Source of the DNA: Neocallimastix lanati (nom. inval.)
Lineage: Eukaryota; Neocallimastigomycota; Neocallimastigomycetes; Neocallimastigales; Neocallimastigaceae
NCBI GenBank assembly: GCA_016946835.1
Contig: JACVTC010000051.1
Coordinates: 192,501-256,500 of the forward strand
DNA: 64,000 nucleotides
Reading direction: 5' to 3'
Part shown: positions 27,275 to 39,919 of the stretch, one piece after another
Layout: each line of letters starts with the position of its first letter
How positions within the stretch are numbered: position 1 is the first letter of the stretch
Translations under genes and position numbers: made by a program
Notes under the pieces: model-generated
Told to the model about the DNA's origin: nothing
The model's input: the letters and a program-made list of their open reading frames with translations, nothing else
Database searches by the model: none

Positions 27275-27331
27275 GAAACCTCTTCTGGTAATTACCCCAC
27301 CCTGACGAGGGGATTGACATTCACCTCCACA
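27275..27331. other. GC-rich patch with CCCT/AGGG hairpin
   Basis: In a desert with very few G/C bases, this 55 bp segment contains ACCCCACCCTGACGAGGGG, which can fold as a short hairpin, then ATTGACATTCACCTCC. The minus strand has a short frame starting MSIPSSGWGNYQKR. It resembles another patch at 49605-49646. It is not assigned to any known RNA or gene. Confidence 0.35.
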
Positions 27332-28078
27332 AAAAAAAAAAAAAATAATATATATATATATAATTTAATAAGGAGCTTTAACCACATCAGCTAATATAAA
27401 TAGCTAATATAAATTGTCAAAAAGTAGGATATAAATAATAATAATAATAATAATATAAATAAAAAAGATTATATAATAATAATAATAATAATAACATCAT
27501 AATAAACAAATATAATTCAAAAAAAAAAAATAATTAATATGTAAATAAATAATAAAATAGTAAATAAATATATAACCATAAATAAATAATAGTAATAATA
27601 ATAATAAAAGATCATATAATCATAAATATATAAATAATTAATAAATAAATAAATAATGTGAAAAATAATAATAAATGAATAATAGCAATATATAAATAAA
27701 TAATCCCAGTTAAAATGGTCATAATGAAAGAATTTGAAGAATTCACCAGATTTTTATTGCTTTTTTTTTTTTTTTTGTATAGATTAATATCATATTTATA
27801 AATTAAAAAAATTTTAATTTTTTTATATATAATGTAAATAGATAATAAAATTGACTTTTATACAATTTACATATATACTTTTAGTATCGTCTTATGATAT
27901 AATTTATTTTATAAAGTTTTCAAAAAAAAAAAAAAATTTTTTTCTTCTTAATGGCTTTTAAATACATATATCGAAATATATATCTATATATGGACCACAT
28001 AACCATTAATAATCTTAAATAACTATTTTATTATCTATTTTTTCCATAACTTCTTTTATCCCTTAATTTTTAAAATCA

Positions 28079-28114
<36 letters not shown>

Positions 28115-30284
28115 TAATAATTAATTTTTAATATATAAATATATTTTTTTGTTTTTCAATTATTTTCAAAAGTTTATATTAATAATGAATATAAAAATCT
28201 AAAAAAAAAGAAAAAATTGTTATTTATTACATGGATTATTGGTCATTTATTTACTTCTTATTGATTTCAATTTTTTTTTTTTTTTTTGAAAGTTTATTAT
28301 TTATTATTTAATTATTATTTATTTAATTATTTATCTATTTGATTATTATATTTATCTATTTAATTATTATTATTTATTTAATTATTTGAATTATTTGAAT
28401 TATAATTTATAATTAATTTTTGATCAATTTTAATAATAATTTAATCAATAGTTATTTAATAATTTAAATTATTATTATTATTTTTTACCATGAATTGATT
28501 AGTTTAATTCCATAGGTTAAGTTTATTTTATTTTATTTTTGTTTTATTTTTTATTTTTTATTTGTATGTTTTGTATTGTTTTAATATTTTTCCTTAATAT
28601 ATATATAAGGGTATTTAAAAGGATAATAATTAATATTATAATAATTATTAAAGTATTAGTGATGGTAATAGACATAAAAATAGATAAAAATAGTGTGGAA
28701 GTCAATTAAAATATATCGAAAACAAAAACAAAAAATAAAAATAAAATAAAATTATAAAAAAAAAAAATAAAAATAAAAATATAGAATAAAAATATTAAAG
28801 ATGTCTTATAATAACAATATATTTAATTTCTATTGAAAATATTTATATTCCGTTTTTGATCTATAAATTAAATAACAAAATTAAATAATATCTAAAATGT
28901 TCCATGAAAATATATTGAAATATAAAAATTTATATAAAAATTTACATATATATATATATATATTTTTTTTTTCTTTTTTTTTTTTTATTTAATTTCATTA
29001 TATTTCATTAAATATCATTTTCATAGATTAACATTTTTATTTTTAAAAATAAAATAAAGAAATAATTATTAAAAAAAAAAATTCAAATTTTGTCCATCTA
29101 ATGGATACGGGAAAAAAAAATTTTTTTATTATCTTTACTTTCTATTTTTAAATAAATAAATAAATAAAAAACTTTCAATTTATTATTTTTTTCTTCCTTT
29201 TATTCTTTTATCCTTTTCTTTTATTCTTATTCTTATCCTTATATATTATTTTCTTCTTTAAATTTTATAAAAATATCTTTAAAGTACTAATCAAAAAAAA
29301 AAAGAAAAAAAATCAAAAAAAATCAAAAAACAATAAAAAAAATTTTTTTAATAATCAGAATAATCAGAATAATCAGAATAATTAAATAATAAATAAATTA
29401 AAATGATTGTTAATTCAAAAACTAAGCGATTATTTCATCTGAATCCTATAATTTTTCTTCTGTCACTTTTTATTATATTTTATTTTTTTTTTATTATATT
29501 TTATTTTATTATTCAATAATTTATTATTTATTACTTTTATTATGATTTTGAAATATTTATATTAAAATTAAAAAAATATATAAAAAATTTATATATAAAA
29601 AATAAAAAAAAAAAAAAAACTTTAAATCTATTTCTGTTTACCGTAAATTAAATTAAATTAAATTAAATTAAATTATGCTAAAATATAAAATTAAAAAAAA
29701 AAAAAAAAATTTTTTTTATTATATTTGATAAGGTGAAGTTTCATTACTTCACTTTCTAATTTTTTAATTTCTAATTTCAAAATTATATTTATATTTATTA
29801 TTTATATTTTTATTTTAAAGTGAAAAAAATTAACAAATTTCTTTTTCTTTTTTTTTTCTTTTTTATTTTTTTTTTTTGCTTAACGATTAATTAAAAATCA
29901 ACTAATAATTTTATATTAAAGTAAAAATAAATAATAATAATAATAAATAATAGAATAAATAAATCATTTAATTAAATTAAATTAAAAATTTAATAATTAA
30001 ATAATAATTAAAAGAGAGAGAAATAAATAAATAAATAAAAAAAAAGAGTTAACTAATCAAATAATATAAAATTTATGTTTAAAATAATAATAAAAGAAAT
30101 AATTATTTTAATTAAAAAAGAAATAAACAAACAAATGAATAAACGAATAAATAAAAAACCCCCGAAAAAAAAAAGTAGAGTGGATAGAAAATATTAAAAT
30201 TATAAATATTAATGGTAATAATAATTATTATTATTAATGATTAATTATTACTATTATTGAGTATTATTAATGATTAATGATTAA

Positions 30285-30317
<33 letters not shown>

Positions 30318-30946
30318 TATTATTATTTATTATTATACATAATTATTAATTTTTGTTATGCTATGTTTTATTTTTTGTTTTATTTTTTTATTTTTATAAT
30401 TTTTTTTTTTGACTCTGTCAAAAAATTCATAGGATGGATAAAACCGTAACCGTTTTTACATATATATTATATAAAAAAAAATTAAAAAAAAATTATTATT
30501 ATTATTATAATTACTATTTATTTATTTATTTTCATTCTCATTAAAATAATTAATTCATTAATAACAATAATAAAGAGTAATAATAATTGATAAAATTAAT
30601 AATGATAATAAAAGTAATAATAAAAAGTAATAATGATAATAATTATAATAATAATTTTTTTTTTTTTTTCATATGAAGTAATAAATAACAAATCATAAAA
30701 ATCATATAAATAAAAATAATAATGGTCAAAACTATATCACTCTAAGGAGTCAAATTATTTTTTTTTCTTTTCTTTTTTTTTTTTTAAATAATAAACCTAT
30801 ATAAAAATAATAATATATATATATAATAATAATAATGATAATGATTAAATATATTATATTTTTTTTTTTAAAAAAAAATTATATCAATTTGACTTTTGAA
30901 AAATTTTTCTTTGATTGATTGATACTGCAATTATATTGACCATTGC

Positions 30947-31013
<67 letters not shown>

Positions 31014-31575
31014 AAAATTATTTATTCTTAATATATTAAATTTATATATAAAAAAAAAATAAATAAAAAAATATATTTATTTTTTAATAATATAATTAAA
31101 TATAAATATATATTATCATTATAATTAGTATTACTATTTACTATTATATGTGATTATAAAGTATAACCATTACATGGATTTATTTGACTCCCTAAGGATG
31201 CTAAATTTATTCATTTTTCATACATATAATTATAAATTATAACTATAATAGTTAACAGAATCAAATACTATGAAGGATAATTTTAAAATATATATATATA
31301 TATATATATAATATAAAAAAAAAAAAAATAAATAAATAAATAGCAATAACCAATAAATAAAAAAATAATTTCTCTACTAAAATTATTATTATTTTATTTT
31401 TATTAAAAAAGTTTTTCATTATTAAAAGTCTATTAGAAAAAAAAAAAAAAATTGATAAGAAAAATGATAGAGGAAGGATAGGAAAAATTAACTTTAATTT
31501 TTTATTTTTTACTTTTTTATATATTTTATTTATTTTATTTATTTTATTTATTTTTTTAATCTATTTATTGATCTT

Positions 31576-31606
<31 letters not shown>

Positions 31607-31774
31607 GAAAATAAAGTTTACTTTAATAAAAAACTAATAAAATATAATATAAAAATAAAAAAAAAAAAAACATAGATAATCAAACTTTAAGTTAATTTTT
31701 TTTTTTTTCTATCAAACTTTTATTTATTTTTTTTTTTCCTTTTATCATTTTCATTATTATTATCATTATTTTTT

Positions 31775-31808
<34 letters not shown>

Positions 31809-32308
31809 TATAATTTTAATTATTAATATTATTTTATTATATTTATAATATAAAAATTGATAAATTATTGATAACTTTTTTTTTTTTTTTTTTTATTAGA
31901 TACAAGGTTATTCATTATTTTTAATAATGTCTAATAAATTTATCCAAAGTTAAGGTTTAATTCTAAAAACGTTTTAAATTAGAAACTTTAAAAAAAAAAA
32001 AAAAAGAGATCATATTAACAAGAAATTGAAAGATTATTAACAATTATTTTTATTTGTTTATTTATTTTTTCAAAAAAGAAATATATATATTTGCTATTAA
32101 TAAAAAATAAATTAATAATAATACGAAAAGCTTATTTTTATTTTTATATTTATTTTTTTTTTTTAACAAATATGATCTTTTTTTTTCTTTAATTAAAAAT
32201 ATTATTATCAACATTTCTTATTCATTTCTTATTAAAGATTCTCCCTTTAAACCCTATAATTTAATATAATTTAAGAATACTATTATTAATTTAATATGAT
32301 CTCTCTCT

Positions 32309-32352
<44 letters not shown>

Positions 32353-32420
32353 CTTAATAATAAAATCTTCTCCCTATTAAGAGGATAAGGTTAATTATAC
32401 ATTATAATTGATGAATAATT

Positions 32421-32456
<36 letters not shown>

Positions 32457-32852
32457 TTAGTTCATAAAAAAATTAAAAGGGTTATTATATTTTTTTAAAT
32501 AAATTTCATTCATTTATCATTTATAATTTATCATATATAAAAATTATTATCAGCTATCCTATCTTTATTTAATTGTTTATCCTATTTTTTAAATTTTTTT
32601 TTTCCAAGATTATCCTACCTACAAGAGTATCCAAGAAAGAAAAAAAAAAAAAAAAAAAAATAAAAAAAGATAAAAATATTGATAAATAAATAAATAAATA
32701 AAAATGTTGAATAATAATAAATAAATAAATAAATAAATAAAAATAAGAAAATAAAACAAAAAAAAAAAAAAAGATTTTATATTCCTTTATTCCTCTCTCT
32801 CTCTCTCTCTCTTTTTTTTTTCTTCTCCTAACCACTTTTTAATGGTTAAAAC
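27332..32852. other. AT-rich desert, no gene
   Basis: About 5.5 kb of A/T homopolymers, (AAT)n at about 30949-31012, (TTA)n, AAAT runs and (CT)n at 32800-32818. Every frame is stopped at short spacing; the only longer translations are homopolymer or tetramer products. Nothing was recognised. Confidence 0.6.
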
Positions 32853-33132
32853 GGGAGAGTTGTATTTCGCCAGGTTGCATTTCGCCAAGTGGAGTATTGA
32901 TAGAAATAAATAAATGAATAAATAAATAAATATTAATTCAAAAACACTTTTTTTTTTTTAAAATTGTTTTTATTTGATATTAATAATATTTAATTTTATT
33001 TATTGATTGATTTATTTATTTAATAATTTTTAATTTGGCGAAATGCCACATTTTTTAATACGCCACATGCTTTCAAAAAAATTGGCGAAACGCAACCTAG
33101 CGAAATGCCATTTGGCGAAATGCCCCACACCC
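32853..33132 (+). mobile_element. MITE-like element, copy A (280 bp)
   Basis: Starts GGGAGAGTTG and ends CCCCACACCC. Both ends carry tandem, inward-facing copies of a CATTTCGCC/GGCGAAATG word, so the termini form imperfect inverted repeats. The AT-rich middle has no coding capacity. The reverse complement of 48347-48630 aligns with it over its whole length, which defines the boundaries. The flanking 9 bases (GGTTAAAAC left, CATTAACAT right) match only partly, so any target duplication has decayed. Confidence 0.8.
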
Positions 33133-33741
33133 CATTAACATCATCAATAGAAAATTAAATAATATATTGTTAAAAAATTTAATTTATTAATAAATGAAAA
33201 AAATAAAGAAGACAAACACTCGAACTTAACAAAATTCAATTTAAACAAATTGGGTTTATGAAATAATATTTTTATTAATAAATATTAAAATAATATATCT
33301 ACATTAAACTAATAATAAATATTAATTTATCATTATTTTTTATTTATTTTATTTTTTTTTTATTATAATAATAATAAAAAATAAAAAAAATTATGAATAA
33401 TAATATAATCTTTTTTTTTTTTTTTTTTATAGTTAAAATTTTTAATTATTAAATATAATTTAGGTCAGGTCGCCTTTATACCTCGTAGATTTAAACACGC
33501 CATATTGTGTAAAGCCACGTTACGAAATGTAACAACCCATATAAATAGAAATAGATTATGAAAAAAATTTTTTTTTTTTTTGGTTTTTTTTGACTTTATA
33601 TAAAAGACATATCAATTTATTATTTTCATTTATTTTTCATTTTTATTAAAGTTAAAGTTAAAAACACCAATAATTAATTAAAATAAAATTAAAATAATTT
33701 ATTAATTTTATATACAATGGATATTTTTATTTATTTATTAC

Positions 33742-33775
<34 letters not shown>

Positions 33776-33892
33776 CGTTTTTTTGTACTTAACTTTCGGG
33801 TATGTATAAATATTCATCTATTTTTAAACCAAATGAATTTATTATTATTATTTATTATTATTTATTATTTATTTATTATTTATTATTATTTA
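33133..33892. other. AT-rich spacer with a small mixed-composition patch
   Basis: Poly-T at about 33410-33429 and 33748-33775. A patch at about 33470-33540 (GTCGCCTTTATACC, CACGCCATATTG, GCCACGTTACGAAATG) recalls the MITE end motif but is too diverged to call a copy. This is also the 3' flank of the ankyrin gene. Confidence 0.5.
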
Positions 33893-35916
33893 TTATTTTT
33901 GATTTTTGATATCAGTTAATGCTTTCATTAATTTATTATTATTTAATTTAGTTGCAAAGAGGAGTGGTGTTTGAATTAGAGTTGGCTTCGTAACATTTTG
34001 TCGTTTTTCTTTACTACTACTTTTTCTACTACTACTACTACTGTTATTATCGTTATTATTATTATTATTGTGGCTCTTATTATATCTAATTAATAATTTT
34101 TTTTCCCATAAAAATTGAATCATCCTTCTATGGTTAATAAATGATGTAATAAATTCATCATCCTGTTCAAATAGTTCATAATCAATATAGGCTCCATGAT
34201 CTAATAATAATTCATACATTTTTTCATTAATTTTTTCATTATTTTGTGAATATTTTATCATATAAGTCAACGGAGTATTCCTAAATGTATCATGAATATT
34301 CACATCGGCATTATATTCAATGAGTAATTTGGCTAAGTCATATTGTTCATTGAAAATTAGTATCATCAATGTGGAAAATCCATAGTCTCCACATGTTTCA
34401 TTTATATCGTAGAGGCCTGAAGATAATAAGATTTTAATCATTTCTTCACTTCCTTCAATACAGGCAAACTGTAATTCTGAAAAATTCGCAGTTTCATTAT
34501 TACTTTTGTATAGTTTTTTTATCATAATAGTTAGTATTTATCGTTGTATTTGTATTTATGGTTTGTTGGCTTTCACGTAATTCAGAATTATATTTATTTT
34601 TAAAAAGTGCTGATGTCTTACTACTTTTCTTACTATCAATACGACTATTTTTAGGGCAAGCATTTCTATTATTATCATGGTTACTATTTTCATTATTTTT
34701 ATTTTTACGTTTATTCCTATCTTCATTATGTATATTTCTTATACCATTCTTGTCCGACTTTATTTTTTCATTTTTATTTTTCTTTTTACTTTCATTATTA
34801 TTCTCACTTTTATTATTATTATTTCTCTTATTTTTTTCCTCATTTATATCATTATTTTTCTTACTTTTCTCACTTATATCATTACTAATATCAGTAATTT
34901 TATTAATAGCATTAGTAGTATTATCATCATTATTATCATTATTACTCTTTGATTTTTTTCTCTTTTCTTTTTTTTTATTGTTTCTTAATTGATTTTCTTT
35001 TTTGTTGAACGATAACATTGTTTGATAAGTTATATTATTTGCTGAAGTCGTTGGTATTGTTATTGTTGTTGTTGTTGCTGTTACGGTTGGTGGTGGTGGC
35101 GGCGAATAATGATCCATCTTTTTAAAATTTTTGTTTTGCAATAATAATAAATCCGAAAAAATTTGATGATTTTCATTAATTTCAGCTAACTTAAATGGAG
35201 TAATATCCATAGAACGATCTTTATCAATAATTTCTTTTTCATTTTGATCCACTGGATACTTCAATACATTTTTGATCCATGTTACATTATTTAATCTTAC
35301 GGAAAATAGTAAAGGATGAATTATACGAGTAGGAGTTGATTGATCTTCATATTGAATTATGATTTTTTTCTCGGTAAAGTATTTTAAGGAATAAGGGATT
35401 TTTAACGAGACAATGAAGTAATGGACGATGATAAAATAATTTGAAATTGATCGAAGTTCCATATTGAAGTAATAATTCATACATTTCTTTATTAGGTGGT
35501 TGATGTTTTAACATATAAAGAAAAGGGGTATTATTATATTTATCTTTAGAATTTATATTTATTTCCATAGATTCCTGTTGATCCATATTTCTGTTGTTCT
35601 TATTCATGCCTATACTTCTTTTAGCATAATTTTTTATTAAAAAATTGGCTAATTTATAATTTTTTAGATAAATTAAAATCATCAAGGGGGTAAATTGATA
35701 GATACCAAATTTTCTATTTAAATTGATACCACTTTCAGCTAATCTTTTTAATTCATTTTCATTTCCTTTAAGACAAGCAATGCATAATTTTTTGTATTCG
35801 GAATCCATTTTATTATCTAAATAGAGATGATCACCAAAAACAAGATAAGGCGAATAATCTTTACGAAATATATTCTTTTTTTTATTTATTCTTGCTTCTT
35901 TTTCTTCTTCTTCTTG

Positions 35917-35960
<44 letters not shown>

Positions 35961-37411
35961 TATTATTATTACTATTATTACTATTATTATTATTACTATT
36001 ATTACTATTATTATTATTATTATTACTATTACTATTATTACTATTATTACTATTACTATTATTACTATTATTACTATTACTATTATTACTATTATTACTA
36101 TTATTATTATTATTATTATTACTATTATTATTACTATTATTATTATTATTATTATTATTATTGCTATTTTTTTCATCATCATCATCTTCTTTATTCAAAT
36201 TAATTTTATTATCTTTATCATTTATTTTATTGTCATAGTTTTCTATTATACTATCATTATCATTATTATTATTTATAATTTTTGGGTTGAGACTGGTAAT
36301 GATTTCATCAAAAATAATTTTGTTTGTTTCTTTGGTATGTTTAATATTATTCTCTGAAGATTTATCAATTAAATTAATTATTCTTTTATTTCTTACCATA
36401 AAAGCTATTTCTAAATAATAAGTTCTATGCTTAAAATTTCTTTTTTGGTTTAAAAGTTTTATTTCACTTTTTATAAAGAAATATTGATTTATAGCAACTG
36501 CAAATGTTAGAATATCAGTTATTAAAACAATATTAAAATTATCACTATTTTTCATCTTCTTCTGATTTTCATTTTGATCATTATTTTTCATCTTCTTCTG
36601 ATTTTCATTTTGATCACTTTCATTTTCCTTATAATGTTTCTGATGATTTAATATATCATTTAAAATTTGATTATTTTTATATCTTATTCTAATTCTTTTA
36701 TTAAAAAATAGTTTAAAAATGGTAGAATTCTGAACAATTGTTAAAATAAACTTTTTAATTTTAAATAAAGAGAAATCAAGAATAAAATTGTTTTTTAATA
36801 AATACTTATAAACATTTTTAGATTTTGAAAAATATTTTTCTTTCTTATAAACTTTATTGGAAGGAGCATTACCAATTTTATTATAATATATTTCAAGCGG
36901 TTGTCTTTTGTATGATAATTTAAATTCATTGTTTCTTTTAATACTTAAATTTTTAGTTATTTGTGAACAATATATTGAATCCCATTTACTATCAATATTT
37001 ATATATTTTATATTACTTTTAATACTTAAATTTTCAGTTCTTTGTGAACAATATGTTGAATCCCATTTACTATCAATATTTATATATTTTATATTACTTT
37101 CTCTTTCTCTTTTAACATTTATATTATTTTTATTATTGTTATTGCTACAAAAAAATAATTTTTTACATTCAAGTTTTATCCACTTTGTTTTTATTCTTTT
37201 CTTTGATTCCTCGAGTTTCCTTTGTCCTATTTTTTCTTTTGAATTGACTTCTTTATTTACTTTTGCTTTTATTTTTTTGACACAATTTTGTTCATAAACC
37301 GGGTTTTCATGCCTCCTCATTAATTCTGTTAATTGATTCTTTTTTAAATCTATATAACAATTAAACGATTTTACTTGAATTGTTAATATTCTTATTAAGT
37401 AATCATAAGAT
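33893..37411 (-). pseudogene. Ankyrin-repeat protein, two +1 frameshifts in A7 runs
   Basis: Coding-like sequence runs through three frames: 37411-35347, 35366-34500 and 34520-33893. Both switches lie in an A7 run (35363-35369 and 34514-34520, T7 on the top strand). In each case dropping one A restores the frame and continuous homology, giving about 1141 codons from the ATG at 37320. Two parallel ankyrin modules are visible. The first reads LCIACLKGNENELKRLAESG, then TPLMILIYLKNYKLANFLI and MYELLLQYGTSIN. The second reads LQFACIEGSEEMIKILLSSG, then STLMILIFNEQYDLAKLLIE and MYELLLDHGAYID. Asn/Ser and Lys/Asn linkers lie before and between the modules. The N-terminal part has a 27-residue direct duplication (NIKYINIDSKWDS twice) and an 11-residue one (DQNENQKKMKN twice). 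Ankyrin repeats bind proteins; no specific function can be assigned. The type is pseudogene because of the breaks, but sequencing error or slippage could also explain them. Confidence 0.75.
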
Positions 37412-38330
37412 CACATCTTTGATTCTTTTTTTTATTATTTTGTTCTCCAATGAATTTAATTGATTAATTAATATTTTTAAACGACCTTTAGATACTTTTA
37501 TATTCTTCATATAAAAATTTATTTCATCTCTTAATTTTTTTATTTGATTATCCAAATTGTTTATTAATTCTATTTGATTATTCATTTTATTTATTAATGC
37601 TTGACCTTTTTTTTTTCTTTTTCTCTCTCTTTTTTTTCTGTATCACATTTGCATTCATAATTTTTTTATAGTTTAGTTCTTTTTCCACCTTCTTTCTTTG
37701 ATTTTCTAATTTAAATAATTCCTTTTCCTTATATTCAATTTTAACTTCATAAAATTTATTTTGCTTTTCAAATTCTTTTCTTTCAATTTCATAATTTTCC
37801 ATTTTCGTTTTTAATATCTCTATTTCCACCTCTTTTATCTTTTTCCTCTTATTTTTTTTTCATTTCTAATTTCATTATCTGCTCTTCATTATTATCTCTT
37901 TTCTCTATTGTTTCCTTTATTTGTTTTTGAATTAAATTTTGAATATCATAAATAGTAAAATAATTATTCTTTTGTTTTATGGTTTCTTCCTTTTCCTCTT
38001 TTATTTTCTTTTTTTTTATTTTCTCCTTTTTCTTTTTCTCGTTTTTGTTCTTTTTCTTTTTCTTTTTCTTGTATTTGTTCTTTTGCTTTCTTTTTAGTTT
38101 TAGTTTTTTTCCTTCTCCTCATCTATTGTTTTCTTTTTCTTTTTCCTTTTTTTTTTATTTTTCATTCCTTCATTTTCTCCTTTCTCTTTATTCTTTATTT
38201 TTTTTTTTTTTTTTTGTTTTTCTTTTTTTTCCTTTTTCTTTTTTTTCTTCTCCTCTTCTTCTATTTTCTTTTCTTTGCTTATCTTTTTTCCTTCTTTCTC
38301 CTCTTTTTCCTCCATTTTATCAATTACTTC
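37403..38330 (-). pseudogene. Lys/Glu-rich coiled-coil-like segment, frameshifted, probable 5' part of the ankyrin gene
   Basis: At least five overlapping open stretches on the minus strand follow one another in different frames, with breaks mostly in A runs. In order they are a Lys/Glu-rich start at the ATG at 38315 (MEEKEEKEGKK), a piece with FTIYDIQNLIQKQIKETIEK, a piece with EIEILKTKMENYEIERKEFE, and a piece with NNQIELINNLDNQIKKLRDE. The last ends ENKIIKKRIKDVI. A one-base skip at about 37406-37411 would then continue into YDYLIRILTIQVKSF and the ankyrin frame. Charged residues alternate with regularly spaced Leu/Ile, as in coiled coils. It may belong to the same ancestral gene as the ankyrin part, or be a separate decayed gene just upstream. 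Function unknown. Confidence 0.5.
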
Positions 38331-38655
38331 TGATTAGACCTGTTTTACAGTATGTAATGCAAAGGTTAAATGTTACCAATAATGTTAGACTATCATAGAA
38401 AAATGATTATATATAACATGTAATAATAAATAATATATTCTTAAATGAATATGTCTTTCTTATTGTAAAAAGCAAAAAAATAAATAAACAAACACATAAT
38501 AAATAATTAATTTAAAATTCAACACAAGATTTATTATTATTATTATTATTATTATCATTATTATTGTTAAATATAATTATTTAAGCTTACACCTTTAAAT
38601 TTATACCTATTTAATTATTACAGTGAAAATTATATGTATATAACTAATATTCATT

Positions 38656-38712
38656 TATGGCGCATTATATTTATATATATCACGTGCATCAATAATTCTT
38701 ATACATCATATA
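38656..38712. repeat. Left copy of a ~55 bp direct repeat around a Copia gag fragment
   Basis: ATGGCGCATTATATTTATAT followed by ATCACGTGCATCAATAATTC is repeated with few changes at 39261-39312. The pair flanks the gag remnant at 38741-39005 and may be traces of the element's long terminal repeats, but neither copy has a clear TG..CA end. Confidence 0.5.
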
Positions 38713-38740
38713 CATATTTATTTATTTATTTATTAATTTA

Positions 38741-39005
38741 CTAAACATCATCAATAAAATTGTTGATTATTTTAGATTTTACCTTGGAATTTTTCTTTTC
38801 AGCCTTTTTAAATATTTCTGTATCAGTTGGGATGTTTTCATTTTGTAAATGCTATTACATCTATTGTTATATATTATTCTAGGTTTCTAGTTTCCAAAGC
38901 TGGCTTTATTCTTCCAAACCATGGATGGAATTTTGAACCATTTAAAAATTGCTCTTTATTAAGTAAGAATTCTTTTATCATGATTTTCAATTCTGATAAA
39001 TACAT
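38741..39005 (-). mobile_element. Copia-type gag fragment, broken
   Basis: Reading the minus strand from an ATG at 39005 gives MYLSELKIMIKEFL, then FLNGSKFHPWFGRIKPALET, then RNLE, a stop, and YITIDVIAF in the same frame. A frameshift leads to ENIPTDTEIFKKAEKKNSKV, ending at 38741. The L.GS.FH.W..RI..AL..RNL pattern is the start of the Copia gag polyprotein. One stop and one frameshift inactivate it. It lies downstream, in minus-strand sense, of the pol remnant at 39.9-40.6 kb, the reverse of the normal gag-pol order, so the two must come from different insertions or a rearranged one. Confidence 0.7.
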
Positions 39006-39260
39006 ATTTTAGAATAATGATGTTAGATATATATCCATGTACTAATTTCTGCTATATACTCTGACTTTATTATTTATTATATTATATTAATGAGCTTTGT
39101 TATAGAGTTATTGAGACTCTTAATCTATTAACACCCTTAAATTTATGATAAATAAATTTGGTTACTTTTTTTTTTTTTTTTTTTTTTTTTTAGGAATAAA
39201 ATATTGTTTATTAATGTAATTATTACAAGTAAACATTACATAAATTTAATTATTCATCAT

Positions 39261-39312
39261 TTGTGGCACATTGAATTTATATATCACGTGCATCACTAAT
39301 TCTTATACATAA
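39261..39312. repeat. Right copy of the ~55 bp direct repeat
   Basis: TTGTGGCACATTGAATTTAT followed by ATATCACGTGCATCACTAAT matches 38656-38712. See that entry for the possible LTR origin. Confidence 0.5.
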
Positions 39313-39919
39313 ATCAGCTAACAATAAGAATAGTTAATATTAAATATAACATTTTTTTCAGTTTTATAATGAATATTAATTGAAGAAGAAAATATAAAAT
39401 CATGATTGAATAGAATTAACAATTTGAGGTGAATAATTTTAGTATTTTTAATATTTTTAAATTTATAATATAGGAAAGTAGTTATTATAAAGAATTAATA
39501 GTTATCTAATTAATATAATCAGGTATTAAAATTAATTAAAAATAATTTATAATTTATTACATTTAAATATTATAATTTACCATTGATTTTATTAAATTAT
39601 AATCTTTTAACTTTGAAAATAGAGTTTTTAAAAAAATTTTTTTTTATAATTATTCCGTAACAGACTTGGATTTTGATTTAAAAAAAAAAAAATATGCAGG
39701 TAGAAATATTGGTTATTTTATTATTAAAAGTTAAATCAATTGACATTTTAGAAATAATAAAATAAGTATATATAATATTTGTATAATAATAATAATAATA
39801 ATAATAATTTTTATTATTATTTTGATCAAAGTTCAATAATAAAATTTCAATAGTATTTATTATTTTTTAATAATAAGAATATTTAATTTTTTACAAGTTT
39901 TATTATATAAAATTTTAAT
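39313..39919. other. AT-rich DNA, no gene
   Basis: All frames are stopped. Contains (AAT)n at about 39785-39808. Nothing recognised. Confidence 0.5.

Noticed and set aside
27302-27308. CTGACGA, the hammerhead ribozyme core motif
   Set aside because: No suitable GAAA with flanking pairing stems and no cleavage site arrangement could be found in either permutation.
35827-36357. Plus-strand poly-Ile/Thr and poly-Tyr frames
   Set aside because: Antisense and alternate-frame readings of the Asn/Ser repeat in the ankyrin gene.
38827-39012. Plus-strand 61-codon frame (MGCFHFVNAITSIV...)
   Set aside because: It is antisense to the Copia gag fragment on the minus strand, which has recognisable family motifs.
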